Program-made: the position numbers and the translations under genes
Shown: one piece after another, positions 38,264-46,529 of the stretch
Layout of the letters: the number at the start of each line of letters is the position of its first letter
Numbering within the stretch: position 1 is the first letter of the stretch
Notes under the pieces: model-generated
Seen by the model: the letters and a program-made list of their open reading frames with translations, nothing else
Database searches by the model: none
What the model was told of the DNA's origin: nothing
Source of the DNA: Comamonas resistens
GTDB taxonomy: Bacteria > Pseudomonadota > Gammaproteobacteria > Burkholderiales > Burkholderiaceae_C
Assembly: GCF_030064165.1 (NCBI RefSeq)
Contig: NZ_CP125947.1
Location: 2,728,001-2,792,000, forward strand
Direction: 5' to 3'
DNA: 64,000 nt

Positions 38264-39745
38264 TCATCCAGACATCTGCTGCTTGGGCAAATTGCGCGTC
38301 AGCACCAGAACGACTACGGCAAGAGAAAAAAGCAAGGCGATGACGACGCCGCTGACCGCAGTAAAAGACGCTTCAAACGCTTGCATTGCGCCCTGTAAAA
38401 CGGCTGGAGACTGGATGCCCTGATGGGCATTCCGGTACGCTTCGTCCAGGCTGCTGCCAGCCATGGCCTCGATGCCGGCGCTTCGCACATGCGCGACATA
38501 AACCGCGGTCATCAGGGAGCCAAAAATAGTCACCCCGAAACCTCCTCCAAACTCATAAGCCACGCCTTCTACAGACCCGGCCATGCCCGCACGGTCTTCC
38601 GAAACATGGGTCATCACCAGCGCACTGGAGGCGGTCAGGCTGAAACCTATTCCCACGCCGCACAGGGCCAGGACCGCAACCTGAGCCAATGCCCCTGCCT
38701 CGTGCAGTCCAAGATATCCCCAGATGCCTGAGGCACACATGACCAAGCCGGCAGCAATGACACGCGGGCAACCAATGCGTCCAATCAGTGCCCCCGCCAC
38801 CGGCCCTGCAAAAAATGATCCCAAAGAAATGGGCAGAACAAATGCTCCCGCCTCCAGGGGGCTTTTTCCCAGAACCAATTGAAGCCTTTGACTGAGCACC
38901 AACTCGAAACCGATCAGCGTCATTGACGCCACCAGCGCGATCAAGATGCCCGTGGCGATAGGAGTGGCCGAAAGCAGCCTGAAATCAATCAAGGGCCGAG
39001 GCAGCCGGAGCTGGCGTCGCACAAAGACTGCCAATGTCACGACTCCCACAAACAGAGCGCCCCAGGCCAGGAGTACATGACTATCAGACTTGGCGAATTC
39101 TTTGATGCCATAGGCCAGTGAAATGATGCCAAGCATGCTTTGCCAGCAACTATGCAAATCGATGGTGATGCTGGCATTCCCGGCTTTCTTGGGAACCAGC
39201 CACCAGGCCAGCAAAGCTGCCACGCCAATGATCGGGACATTGATCAAGAAAACCGAACCCCACCAGAAATGCTCAAGCAAGGCCCCGCCCAAGAGCGGGC
39301 CGATCGCAGCGCCGCCAGAAGCCACAGAGGCCCAGACACCAATGGCAAACGCCAGTTCCTTGGGGTCGTGGAAAGTGATCCGCACAATGGCAATCGTGGC
39401 CGGCATCATGGCGGCACCGCCAACAGCAAGCAGTGCACGCGCAGCAATCAGCACATCGGCACTGGGGGCAAATGCGGCGGTCACAGAGGCCAGGCCAAAC
39501 AAAACCATGCCGCCGATAAAGACCATCCTATGGCCCAGACGGTCACCTAAAGCCCCCATGGCGGGCATCAAACCTGCCATCACCAGCGAGTAGGCATTGA
39601 GAATCCAGAGCTTTTCCGAGGCCGTGGTGTGCAAAGCCTGCGCCAAACTCGGCAACGCCGTGTACAGCACCGTCATATCGATGACGATGAGCAGCAACGC
39701 CGTTGAAACCACGCCAAGCGTGAGCCAGCGGCTCTGGAATTTCAT
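38264..39745 (-). CDS. DHA2-family MFS drug efflux pump (QacA/SmvA-like)
   Basis: A 493-residue permease with about 14 helices. Motif A is GDRLGHRMVF; motif C-like region is GGAAIGPLLGGALLEH; TVLYTALPSLA in helix 1 is typical of DHA2. Likely a proton-driven exporter of cationic biocides. ATG 39745 was chosen; an upstream in-frame extension is not family-like. A biocide pump of another family (PACE) lies next to it on the same strand. Confidence 0.9.
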   Translation of the reverse strand: MKFQSRWLTLGVVSTALLLIVIDMTVLYTALPSLAQALHTTASEKLWILNAYSLVMAGLMPAMGALGDRLGHRMVFIGGMVLFGLASVTAAFAPSADVLIAARALLAVGGAAMMPATIAIVRITFHDPKELAFAIGVWASVASGGAAIGPLLGGALLEHFWWGSVFLINVPIIGVAALLAWWLVPKKAGNASITIDLHSCWQSMLGIISLAYGIKEFAKSDSHVLLAWGALFVGVVTLAVFVRRQLRLPRPLIDFRLLSATPIATGILIALVASMTLIGFELVLSQRLQLVLGKSPLEAGAFVLPISLGSFFAGPVAGALIGRIGCPRVIAAGLVMCASGIWGYLGLHEAGALAQVAVLALCGVGIGFSLTASSALVMTHVSEDRAGMAGSVEGVAYEFGGGFGVTIFGSLMTAVYVAHVRSAGIEAMAGSSLDEAYRNAHQGIQSPAVLQGAMQAFEASFTAVSGVVIALLFSLAVVVLVLTRNLPKQQMSG

Positions 39746-39970
39746 AGGAAACCTTCGAACATTGATTTCAGTGCCTTGCAAATGCAGGCCTTGTGGCATT
39801 CGATGCACAGCGTAACTGACTGGTCTTACGCCAGGCTACAGGATGGGCGCCCCGATTCGGTCTTCAGCCCAGCACAGGGATTGCGCGGGAAGTCCGTGGC
39901 CGCAGCCCGAACCTGCACCAGATCATGGAGCCTGCACCCACGAGACCTGGCGCCCAAGCCGAGTTGCGGG

Positions 39971-40435
39971 TTATGAGGCCTCGCTCAAGCTGGAAACAAC
40001 TGGGGAGCGGCTATTGGCCAGGACCGGAAAAAGGCGGTCATAGGCAACGTTGAACACAAAGTTGTAAACAAGATAGAACGCGACGATAGCCAGATCGAGC
40101 ACCAGCGTCTCGAGTAGCGTCATATTCAGATACCAGGCAATCAGCGGAAGCAGGATCAGCAGCAGGCCGGCCTCGAACAAGACAGTGTGCAGCAGTCGGG
40201 CTGCGAAGCTCTTGCGAATATGACCGTACATCTTCCGCATGCAGCGATCAAACCCGATGTTGAACGTGAAATTCCAAACCGTCGCGATCGTAGCGGAGCC
40301 TATACCCACCACGCCCATATGCGTCATGGGCTTGTTGAACAAGATGGCCGAGGCCGGGATGATGATCATCAACCCGATAGCTTCGAACATCAAAGCGTGC
40401 CGCACACGATCAGAAAGACTGCGCGTCTTCATCAT
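39971..40435 (-). CDS. PACE-family biocide efflux protein (AceI-like)
   Basis: Four-helix transporter of two bacterial transmembrane pair domains, 154 residues. Seen: ALMFEAIGLMI with the conserved Glu (E18, matching the key Glu of AceI), WNFTFNIGFD, then TVLFEAGLLL and YNFVFNVAYD in the second half. Start ATG 40435 follows GGAGAAAAA. It is divergent from the LysR gene, as aceI is from its LysR activator aceR. Expected substrates are chlorhexidine and similar compounds. Confidence 0.92.
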   Translation of the reverse strand: MMKTRSLSDRVRHALMFEAIGLMIIIPASAILFNKPMTHMGVVGIGSATIATVWNFTFNIGFDRCMRKMYGHIRKSFAARLLHTVLFEAGLLLILLPLIAWYLNMTLLETLVLDLAIVAFYLVYNFVFNVAYDRLFPVLANSRSPVVSSLSEAS

Positions 40436-40472
40436 TTTTTCTCCAATCACATTGATTGGTATGCAATGTATC

Positions 40473-40482
40473 TTGATATCAA
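40473..40482. promoter_or_regulatory. Possible LysR-type operator
   Basis: Palindrome TTGATATCAA in the 84-base AT-rich space between the divergent PACE and LysR genes. It fits a T-N11-A-like LysR box region, but is only one short match. Confidence 0.45.
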
Positions 40483-40519
40483 ATAATGCAAAGTTATCTA
40501 CCATCTTAAAATCAGATAG

Positions 40520-41404
40520 ATGAGCATATCCATGGACCAACTGGAAGCATTCGTCTCGGCAGCAGAAAAAGGATCTTTCTCTGCCGCCGGACGTGCTTTG
40601 CGCAAGGCGCAATCAGCCGTCAGCACCCAGGTTTCCAACCTGGAAACCGATCTTGGGGTGATGCTTTTCAACCGTGCCGGGCGCAATCCCTCCTTGACTG
40701 CCGCAGGCGAGCGCCTGCTGGCGGAAGCAAAGCTGATCCTTGACCGCCGGGAGCATCTGATTGGTATTGCGGCCAGCTTCGAGGCGCATATCGAAAAGCG
40801 CCTTGTTGTGGCCATTGACGAGCTCTACCCGGAGCATGTGCTGGGAGAGCTATTCGCCGAGTTCGCGGCTCTCTTTCCCCATGTTGAGCTGGAGCTGCTG
40901 TTCCCCATCATGGAGGATGTCAGCAGCATGATTCTTGACGGGAAAGCGGATATCGGAGTGATGTGGCGCCAGGAATCGCTGCCCGCAGAGCTTGGCTTTC
41001 ACACGATTGGATGGGTGCCGCTCCAACTGGTTTGTGGAAGCAGCCATCCGCTTGCGCATACCGTCGTCGACTGGGAAGAGCTCAAGCGTCACCGTCAGAT
41101 CATGGTGACGCTGAGGTCCGAAGGAACTGAAAAACACCGTCTTCGCGTCGCTGCCGAGGTCTGGTGGGTCGAAAGCCATTGGGTCATCCTGCAGATCCTC
41201 AAGCAAGGGATCGGCTGGGCGCTCATCCCCAATCACATCATCGAGAGCTCACCCGTAGCCAAGGACCTCGTCATACCAGCACTGCGATTCAACGAAGGAG
41301 CGCATCCCGTGGCCTTGGAGCTGGTTTGGCACAAGCAGCGCCCGAGCGGGCCTGCGGCCACATGGCTGCGCGAGAGATTTGCGGCCACCAAGATTGACGC
41401 TTGA
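40520..41404 (+). CDS. LysR-family regulator of the PACE pump
   Basis: A 294-residue activator. N-terminal HTH is MDQLEAFVSAAEKGSFSAAGRALRKAQSAVSTQVSNLE; the C-terminal effector-binding domain follows. Divergent placement against the PACE gene makes this its likely regulator, as AceR is for AceI. ATG at 40532 is an alternative start. Confidence 0.92.
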   Translation: MSISMDQLEAFVSAAEKGSFSAAGRALRKAQSAVSTQVSNLETDLGVMLFNRAGRNPSLTAAGERLLAEAKLILDRREHLIGIAASFEAHIEKRLVVAIDELYPEHVLGELFAEFAALFPHVELELLFPIMEDVSSMILDGKADIGVMWRQESLPAELGFHTIGWVPLQLVCGSSHPLAHTVVDWEELKRHRQIMVTLRSEGTEKHRLRVAAEVWWVESHWVILQILKQGIGWALIPNHIIESSPVAKDLVIPALRFNEGAHPVALELVWHKQRPSGPAATWLRERFAATKIDA

Positions 41405-41693
41405 TGATTGCGGGGCAGGATCGAAGCAGCACCGCCGCATGGCAGACCTTGGCGGCTTCGACGCGAAATGCAGCGATGGATGGTAAACAGCCGCGGCTTT
41501 TTTGGCCAGAAGCCGCCGTTCAAGCTGGACAGAACGCGTCCTCATCGCTTGGCGACTGCATTACTCTCGGCGTCATGAATCGTTGCAACGGATTCACGCC
41601 AACATTCATCGAAGCTCCATCTCCACAGCCACTACAGCCGGAGTTTGGCGGCGCAGACTGCTACAGGGCTCCACTCAGCAGTCACCCCAAAGC
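41405..41693. other. Intergenic, no gene recognised
   Basis: Between the convergent LysR gene and the split gene. A short GC palindrome with T run (AGCCGCGGCT near 41490) might terminate transcription, but it lacks a loop. Nothing else is visible. Confidence 0.35.
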
Positions 41694-42800
41694 CTATGCC
41701 CGCTCCCTCTTCAGCACCAATCTATACCGTGTAGCCAGCATCTGGTCCCCATAGCCCTCATGCACCGCAATCAGTTTTTCCAGCAGATTCCAGTGCATGT
41801 TTTCCATGCCCATGGTCAATGCCTTGGCCCAGATATAGACCTGCGCTGAGGCCTCGGGATGGGCTGCTTTGGCGGCCAGCACATAAGCAAGATATTGTTC
41901 TGCGATAAAGCGACCCAGGCCCAGTTTTCGCCATTCCTTGAAGTGGTGGTGAAAACTCTGCAGCGCTTGAATGCATTGCAGCGCTTGCGGCAGGTCATGG
42001 TTCTGCAAATGCAGGTCTGTCAGGTCGCGCAACCGGGATGCCTTGTCCCAGTCCTGGGTATCAAAGGCCAGCAGGGCTTGCTGGGCTTCGATCATGCCGC
42101 CCAGATTCTGGATGCAGCGCTGCCAGGAGCGCCACTGGCTCCAGCCCTCGGGCGTGGGTTTGAAGGCCGTGGCACGCCATTCGTTGATCTTGGCCTCGGC
42201 CAAGGTCTGCTCGCCCAGCTCCAGCAGAAATTCGATTTCCTCATCAAGGCTGCGAAGGACCCGCGGTACGGGATAGACCCTGGTCTGAAGCCCGCGCCAT
42301 TGCTCAAGCGCTTGCTCGGTTATTTCACATTGCGCGGGCGTTGCGCCCAGATAGTCGTGAAAGGCTTCGCGCAGGTCAGCGTCCAGCAGCGCGGCGGCGG
42401 CATAGCTTTCGGCAATCCCGGCTGACAGCAGGTATTGCACATCCAGCCCGCAATGGGTGTCGAAGTTGGCACGCTTGGCGTTGATGAACAGGGGCAAATG
42501 CTCGGTATTTTGATAGCGCGCCAGCAAGGCTCAGGCCAGGGCCAGCGCGGGGTACAGGCCTTGATAGGCCTCCATGCGGTGGCGCGCTGTTTCGGCCTGT
42601 AGCAAGGGAACCAGCAGGTCGGCATCGCCCTCGGCCCGGTCGCACTGCAGCGCCAGCAGCAATCGATAGCGCCGTGCCTCGTTGGCGTCGTACTGGCTGC
42701 CATCGGTCTCAGCTACGGGCCGGAACAGATAGTCTTGCAGCGGCTGCAGGCCTTGGCGAATGGCGGCAAGGCGTTGCAGGTCTTGGTCTAGCAATTGCAT
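41694..42800 (-). pseudogene. Hypothetical protein gene interrupted by an in-frame TGA
   Basis: From ATG 42800 the frame encodes 89 residues (MQLLDQDLQRLAAIRQGLQP to YPALALA), meets TGA at 42533-42531, and then stays open in the same frame to 41694 (ALLARYQNTEHLPLFINAK and on to LVLKRERA). Across the stop the product would be about 368 residues, helical and Leu/Gln/Glu-rich, with a TPR-like feel (QCIQALQSFHHHFKEWRKLG). The second part has only a TTG near its beginning and no ribosome site. A single TGG-to-TGA change would explain it. I do not recognise the family. Confidence 0.7.
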
Positions 42801-42823
42801 GGTTGGCTTTCCTTGGAACGGGC

Positions 42824-43417
42824 TCAGGCCTTCCAGCCCTGCAGCATCAAATCCAGTGCCTGTAGCGCTTGCTCCAGCCGCTCGGGCGGCGCGCCCTCTT
42901 CGGCAATCCAGAATGCGGCCTCGACCAGGCAACCATTGAGCAGCCGGGCCAGAGCGGGCGCGCTGGCGGGCACGATGACGCCCTGGTCCATGAGCCGCTG
43001 CAGAAAACCGGTGGTAAAGGCAATGCACTGCTGATGCTGCTGGCCTTGGTCGGTGCCGGTGAGCACCGAGCGCGCATCCTGCAGCACGATGCGGCGGATT
43101 TCGGCTTCCTGGGCCATGGCCAGATAGGCACGGCAGTAGGCCAGAAAGCCCAGCCAGGGGTCGGCATGGGCGCGCAGCACGGCTTCGAGACGCTCGTCCA
43201 TCTCGGCATCCATCTGTGCGACAACGGCGGCCAGCAGGCCGGGTTTGCCGCCAAAGTGATGGTAGAGCGCACCGCGTGTCAGACCGGCTTGCGCAGTCAG
43301 CTCGTCCATGGAGGCCTGGGCGTAGCCGTGCTGGGCAAAGGCCTTGCGGGCCGCGGCAATCAGCTTGGCCCGGGTGGCTTCAATCATGCTGGCTCGGCTC
43401 TGGCGAACCTGGGTCAT
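42824..43417 (-). CDS. TetR-family repressor
   Basis: A 197-residue repressor. HTH: SMDELTAQAGLTRGALYHHFGGKPGLLAAVV. The C-terminal domain binds an unknown inducer. It is divergent from the MFS gene, with matching palindromes between, so it probably represses both. Confidence 0.93.
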   Translation of the reverse strand: MTQVRQSRASMIEATRAKLIAAARKAFAQHGYAQASMDELTAQAGLTRGALYHHFGGKPGLLAAVVAQMDAEMDERLEAVLRAHADPWLGFLAYCRAYLAMAQEAEIRRIVLQDARSVLTGTDQGQQHQQCIAFTTGFLQRLMDQGVIVPASAPALARLLNGCLVEAAFWIAEEGAPPERLEQALQALDLMLQGWKA

Positions 43418-43439
43418 GGCGAACTCCCGACTTTATTCA

Positions 43440-43454
43440 CATACAACTCGTATG
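43440..43454. promoter_or_regulatory. Probable TetR operator, copy 1
   Basis: CATAC-N5-GTATG palindrome 23 bases before the tetR start. Confidence 0.7.
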
Positions 43455-43497
43455 CCAATCATACGCCGAGCACCTCCGGCATTTAGAATGCAACTCG

Positions 43498-43512
43498 CAT
43501 ACGCGATGTATG
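43498..43512. promoter_or_regulatory. Probable TetR operator, copy 2
   Basis: A second CATAC-N5-GTATG palindrome with the same spacing, 26 bases before the MFS start. Confidence 0.7.
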
Positions 43513-43537
43513 TCAAAAATTGAATCCCAAGGTTTTC

Positions 43538-44740
43538 ATGTTTCACGCTTACCGCAGTCTGTTCACTGCACCTGGCAGTACAGGTTTTGTCATGGCCGGC
43601 CTGCTGGCCCGCCTGCCTTTGTCAATGACGGGTATAGGCCTGATCACCATGCTTTCGCAGCAGCGCGGCGCCTATACGCTGGCAGGCATGGCTTCGGCCT
43701 GTTTTGCGTTGTCGATCGCCGTGCTGGCGCCACGCATCTCGGCCCTGGTGGACAGACACGGACAGTCCAGGGTGCTGCCGTTTGCTGCGGCCTGCAGTGC
43801 GCTGTCCATGCTGGCGCTGCTGGCCTGCGCGCACTGGCAGGGGCCGGACTGGCTGCTGCTGGTGCTGGCCGCCATGGCGGGCAGCCTGCCCAGCATGCCA
43901 GCCATGGTGCGCGCACGCTGGACGGCAATCTACAGCGGCACGCCCCAGCTCAAGACCGCATTCGCGCTGGAAGGCGTGCTCGACGATATGGCTTTCATCG
44001 TCGGCCCTCCGCTATCCGTGGGTTTGAGCATGTGGCTGTTCCCCGAAGCCGGGCCGCTGGCAGCCGCGCTGTTTCTCATCGTAGGCGTGGGCCTGTTTGT
44101 GATGCAGCGGGCCACCGAGCCGCCCATCAGCCCCCATGCCTGTGCCGAGAGCGCTCCTTCCATGCTGCGCCAGCCCGTGGTGCGCACGTTGGCACTGTTC
44201 ATGCTGGCGCAGGGCATCATCGTGGGCGTGATCGATGTGGCCAGCGTGGCCTTTGCCACGGCCCAGGGCCAGCCCGGCATGGCCAGCGTGGTGCTGTCTT
44301 TCTATGCCCTGGGCTCCTGCGCCATGGGGCTCGTGTTCGGCACGCTGCAGCTGAAAATGCCTTTGAGCCGCCAGATCGTGTGGGTGGGCGCATCGGTGGC
44401 GATCTCCGCCCTGCCCCTGCTGCTGGCCAGCAATCTGACGGCACTGACAATGGCCGTGTTGCTGGCAGGCATTACCTTCGGCCCCACGATTACGGTGGCG
44501 ATGGCCCTGGTGGAGCAGCAGGTGCCCTCGCACCGCCTGACCGAGGGCATGACCTGGCTGCTGACGGGCCTGGCCACAGGTGTTGCGCTGGGCGCCGCCA
44601 TCGCCGGCTGGCTGATTGACCACTGGGGCGCGCAGCGCTCGTTTGTGCTGACCCTGGTGGCCGGCGCCGCCATGTGGCTATGGGGCGTGCAAGCCGGACG
44701 ACTGGCGGGCAAAGCCGGCACCCGGCAAATGGCGTTCTAA
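43538..44740 (+). CDS. MFS transporter
   Basis: A 400-residue, roughly 12-helix permease. ISALVDRHGQSRVLP is the loop 2-3 motif. GLITMLSQQRGAYTLAGM and ALEGVLDDMAFIVGPPLS are typical of small drug or sugar efflux MFS proteins. ATG 43538 follows AAGG; an upstream TTG is less likely. It is divergent from the TetR gene that probably controls it. Confidence 0.9.
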   Translation: MFHAYRSLFTAPGSTGFVMAGLLARLPLSMTGIGLITMLSQQRGAYTLAGMASACFALSIAVLAPRISALVDRHGQSRVLPFAAACSALSMLALLACAHWQGPDWLLLVLAAMAGSLPSMPAMVRARWTAIYSGTPQLKTAFALEGVLDDMAFIVGPPLSVGLSMWLFPEAGPLAAALFLIVGVGLFVMQRATEPPISPHACAESAPSMLRQPVVRTLALFMLAQGIIVGVIDVASVAFATAQGQPGMASVVLSFYALGSCAMGLVFGTLQLKMPLSRQIVWVGASVAISALPLLLASNLTALTMAVLLAGITFGPTITVAMALVEQQVPSHRLTEGMTWLLTGLATGVALGAAIAGWLIDHWGAQRSFVLTLVAGAAMWLWGVQAGRLAGKAGTRQMAF

Positions 44741-44809
44741 GCCTTTCAGCCTTGCAGCGCTTTGCCATCAAGCGCTGGCAGCTATCAAAAATGCTGTTTC
44801 AGCTGGCAA

Positions 44810-44836
44810 AAAGGCGCCCCTCAGGGCGCCTTTCTG
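44810..44836. terminator. Bidirectional terminator
   Basis: Perfect stem AAAGGCGCCC / GGGCGCCTTT with loop CTCA between two convergent genes. T runs flank both sides. Confidence 0.85.
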
Positions 44837-44853
44837 ATTAAGCAGATGCAAAC

Positions 44854-45102
44854 CTACATGGCCTGCTCGATGGCTTCTGCCGACAGATCCCAGCCCAGCA
44901 CAAAGACTTCGTACTGAGTCTGGCCCTGGGCGTCGCTCCAGACCTCGGGGCCGAACTCGCTCATATTGCCTTCCAGGCTCAGGCCTTCAGCCATGGGCTT
45001 GGCATCGGTCTGCTCCGCCAGTACAAAGCTGCCATCGGCAGAGCGCAATGCAATACGGCCCGAGGATTTCTTGAAGGCAACGACGGTGGCCTGTTGTGAC
45101 AT
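44854..45102 (-). CDS. Small hypothetical protein
   Basis: An 82-residue protein (MSQQATVVAFKKSSGRIALRS), probably a small beta protein with an acidic C-terminus. The start at 45102 has AAGGAG 8 bases upstream; an open frame to 45192 lacks such a site. No family recognised. Confidence 0.75.
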   Translation of the reverse strand: MSQQATVVAFKKSSGRIALRSADGSFVLAEQTDAKPMAEGLSLEGNMSEFGPEVWSDAQGQTQYEVFVLGWDLSAEAIEQAM

Positions 45103-45248
45103 GAGGTACTCCTTGGCGTTCTTGATCGGTGCCCAAAGTCTAAACACGCAATGGGTGCCCCAGGCACTGCGATTTGGGTCTGAGTGTTTCATGGACAGGA
45201 CAATCTCCGCTAGGCTTGCAGCCTTGCCACTTTTGTCCCCACAAATCC

Positions 45249-45719
45249 ATGCTTTTCATTCTGTTCAAACTTCTGCACCTGCTGGCCGTCATGGTCTGGG
45301 TGGGCGGCATGTTCTTTGCCCATTTCTTTTTGCGCCCTGCCGTGCAGGGCCTGCAGCCGCCCGAGCGCGTCAAGCTCATGCACAGCGTGCTGCAGCGCTT
45401 TTTTGCCGTGGTGATGGTGCTGGTCGTGGTGATTCTGGCCTCGGGCGTGGGCATGATCGGCAGCATCCACGCCATGGCAGGGGCCGCAGGCGGCAAGTTC
45501 AACATGCCGGCGACCTGGATCGTGATGAGCATTCTGGGCTTGGTGATGATGGCCGTGTTCGGCCATATCCGCTTTGCGCTGTTCAAGCGACTGGACCGCG
45601 CCGTGGAGGCCAAGGACTGGCCCGCTGGCGGCAAGGCGCTGGAGAGGATACGCAAATGGGTGGCGCTGAATCTGGCGCTGGGCCTGGTCATCATCATCGT
45701 GCTGCGTGTGCCGCTGTGA
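45249..45719 (+). CDS. CopD-like / DUF2269-type membrane protein
   Basis: A 156-residue protein with four helices. FKLLHLLAVMVWVGGMFFAHFFLRPA places a His and WVGG in helix 1, as in CopD and HemJ-like b-type heme proteins; a second His lies in FGHIRFALFKR. A role in copper uptake is not shown. A terminator follows. Confidence 0.8.
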   Translation: MLFILFKLLHLLAVMVWVGGMFFAHFFLRPAVQGLQPPERVKLMHSVLQRFFAVVMVLVVVILASGVGMIGSIHAMAGAAGGKFNMPATWIVMSILGLVMMAVFGHIRFALFKRLDRAVEAKDWPAGGKALERIRKWVALNLALGLVIIIVLRVPL

Positions 45720-45738
45720 TTTGACCCTTTTGCCAACA

Positions 45739-45768
45739 AGCCCGGCCCTGCACAGCCGGGCTTTTTTA
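45739..45768 (+). terminator. Terminator after the CopD-like gene
   Basis: AAGCCCGGC / GCCGGGCTT stem with an 8-base loop and a T run. Confidence 0.85.
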
Positions 45769-45878
45769 TTTTCAAAGCAAAAACAGGCACCAGCGCTTAT
45801 ACAGACAGCGCATGGCGCTTCTTTTTCAGGAGCGCTTCATAAATCTGCTGTACAGCCTTATTCCAATTCAGCAATAAT

Positions 45879-46469
45879 TTGCGCCGTCAATCATTGACCA
45901 GACAAACATTGATTCCACAAGTGCCCAATTCAGCCTCAACCCGCATCGACCCGAACGACGCCTCCACCTTCTTCTATCAAGCGGGTGTGTATGCGCCAGA
46001 CCGAAGCATCGGCTTTCTGATGCGGCGGGTGCTCAGCTCCATTCTGCAACTGGCCGACGCCCAGTTGGCAGAGCAAGGTCTGACCTATGTGCAATGGCTG
46101 CCGCTGTACAAGCTGTCGCTGTGCGGGGATACCCATAGCAGCACGCTGGCCAAGGATCTGGGCATGGACCCGGCTTCCGTCACGCGTGCACTGGATCGCA
46201 TCGAGGCCAAGGGCCTGCTGCGCCGCGAGCGCTCGACCACCGACAGGCGCGTCGTGCATCTGGTGTTGACCGAGGAAGGTCGCAGTGTCGCCACCCAGGT
46301 GCCCAAGGTGCTGACCTCGGTGCTCAACGGCCACCTGAGCGGCTTCAGCCACGAAGAATGCTCGCTGATGCTGTCCATGCTGCAGCGGATGCTGGCCAAT
46401 GGCGATGCACTGCGCGAAGCCCTGCAGCCCCTACAAACGAACGAGGCCGGCCCTGCCCCAAAAGGCTAG
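45879..46469 (+). CDS. MarR-family regulator
   Basis: Winged-helix repressor, up to 196 residues. Core motifs: LAKDLGMDPASVTRALDRIEAKGLLRRERSTTDRRVVHLVLTEEG. The start is uncertain: the frame opens with TTG at 45879, while GTG at 45921 is possible. It heads a run with an outer-membrane factor and emrA-emrB, so it is probably the EmrR-like repressor of that pump. Confidence 0.9.
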   Translation: MRRQSLTRQTLIPQVPNSASTRIDPNDASTFFYQAGVYAPDRSIGFLMRRVLSSILQLADAQLAEQGLTYVQWLPLYKLSLCGDTHSSTLAKDLGMDPASVTRALDRIEAKGLLRRERSTTDRRVVHLVLTEEGRSVATQVPKVLTSVLNGHLSGFSHEECSLMLSMLQRMLANGDALREALQPLQTNEAGPAPKG

Positions 46470-46529
46470 GCTGGCCGACACACTGCTTTTCCCCTGCCCG
46501 ATTTCAATAAAAACCACTGGCATCTTTCC

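Noticed and set aside
41694..42800. Selenocysteine codon at the in-frame TGA
   Set aside because: No selenoprotein family match and no convincing hairpin just after the TGA; a nonsense change is simpler.
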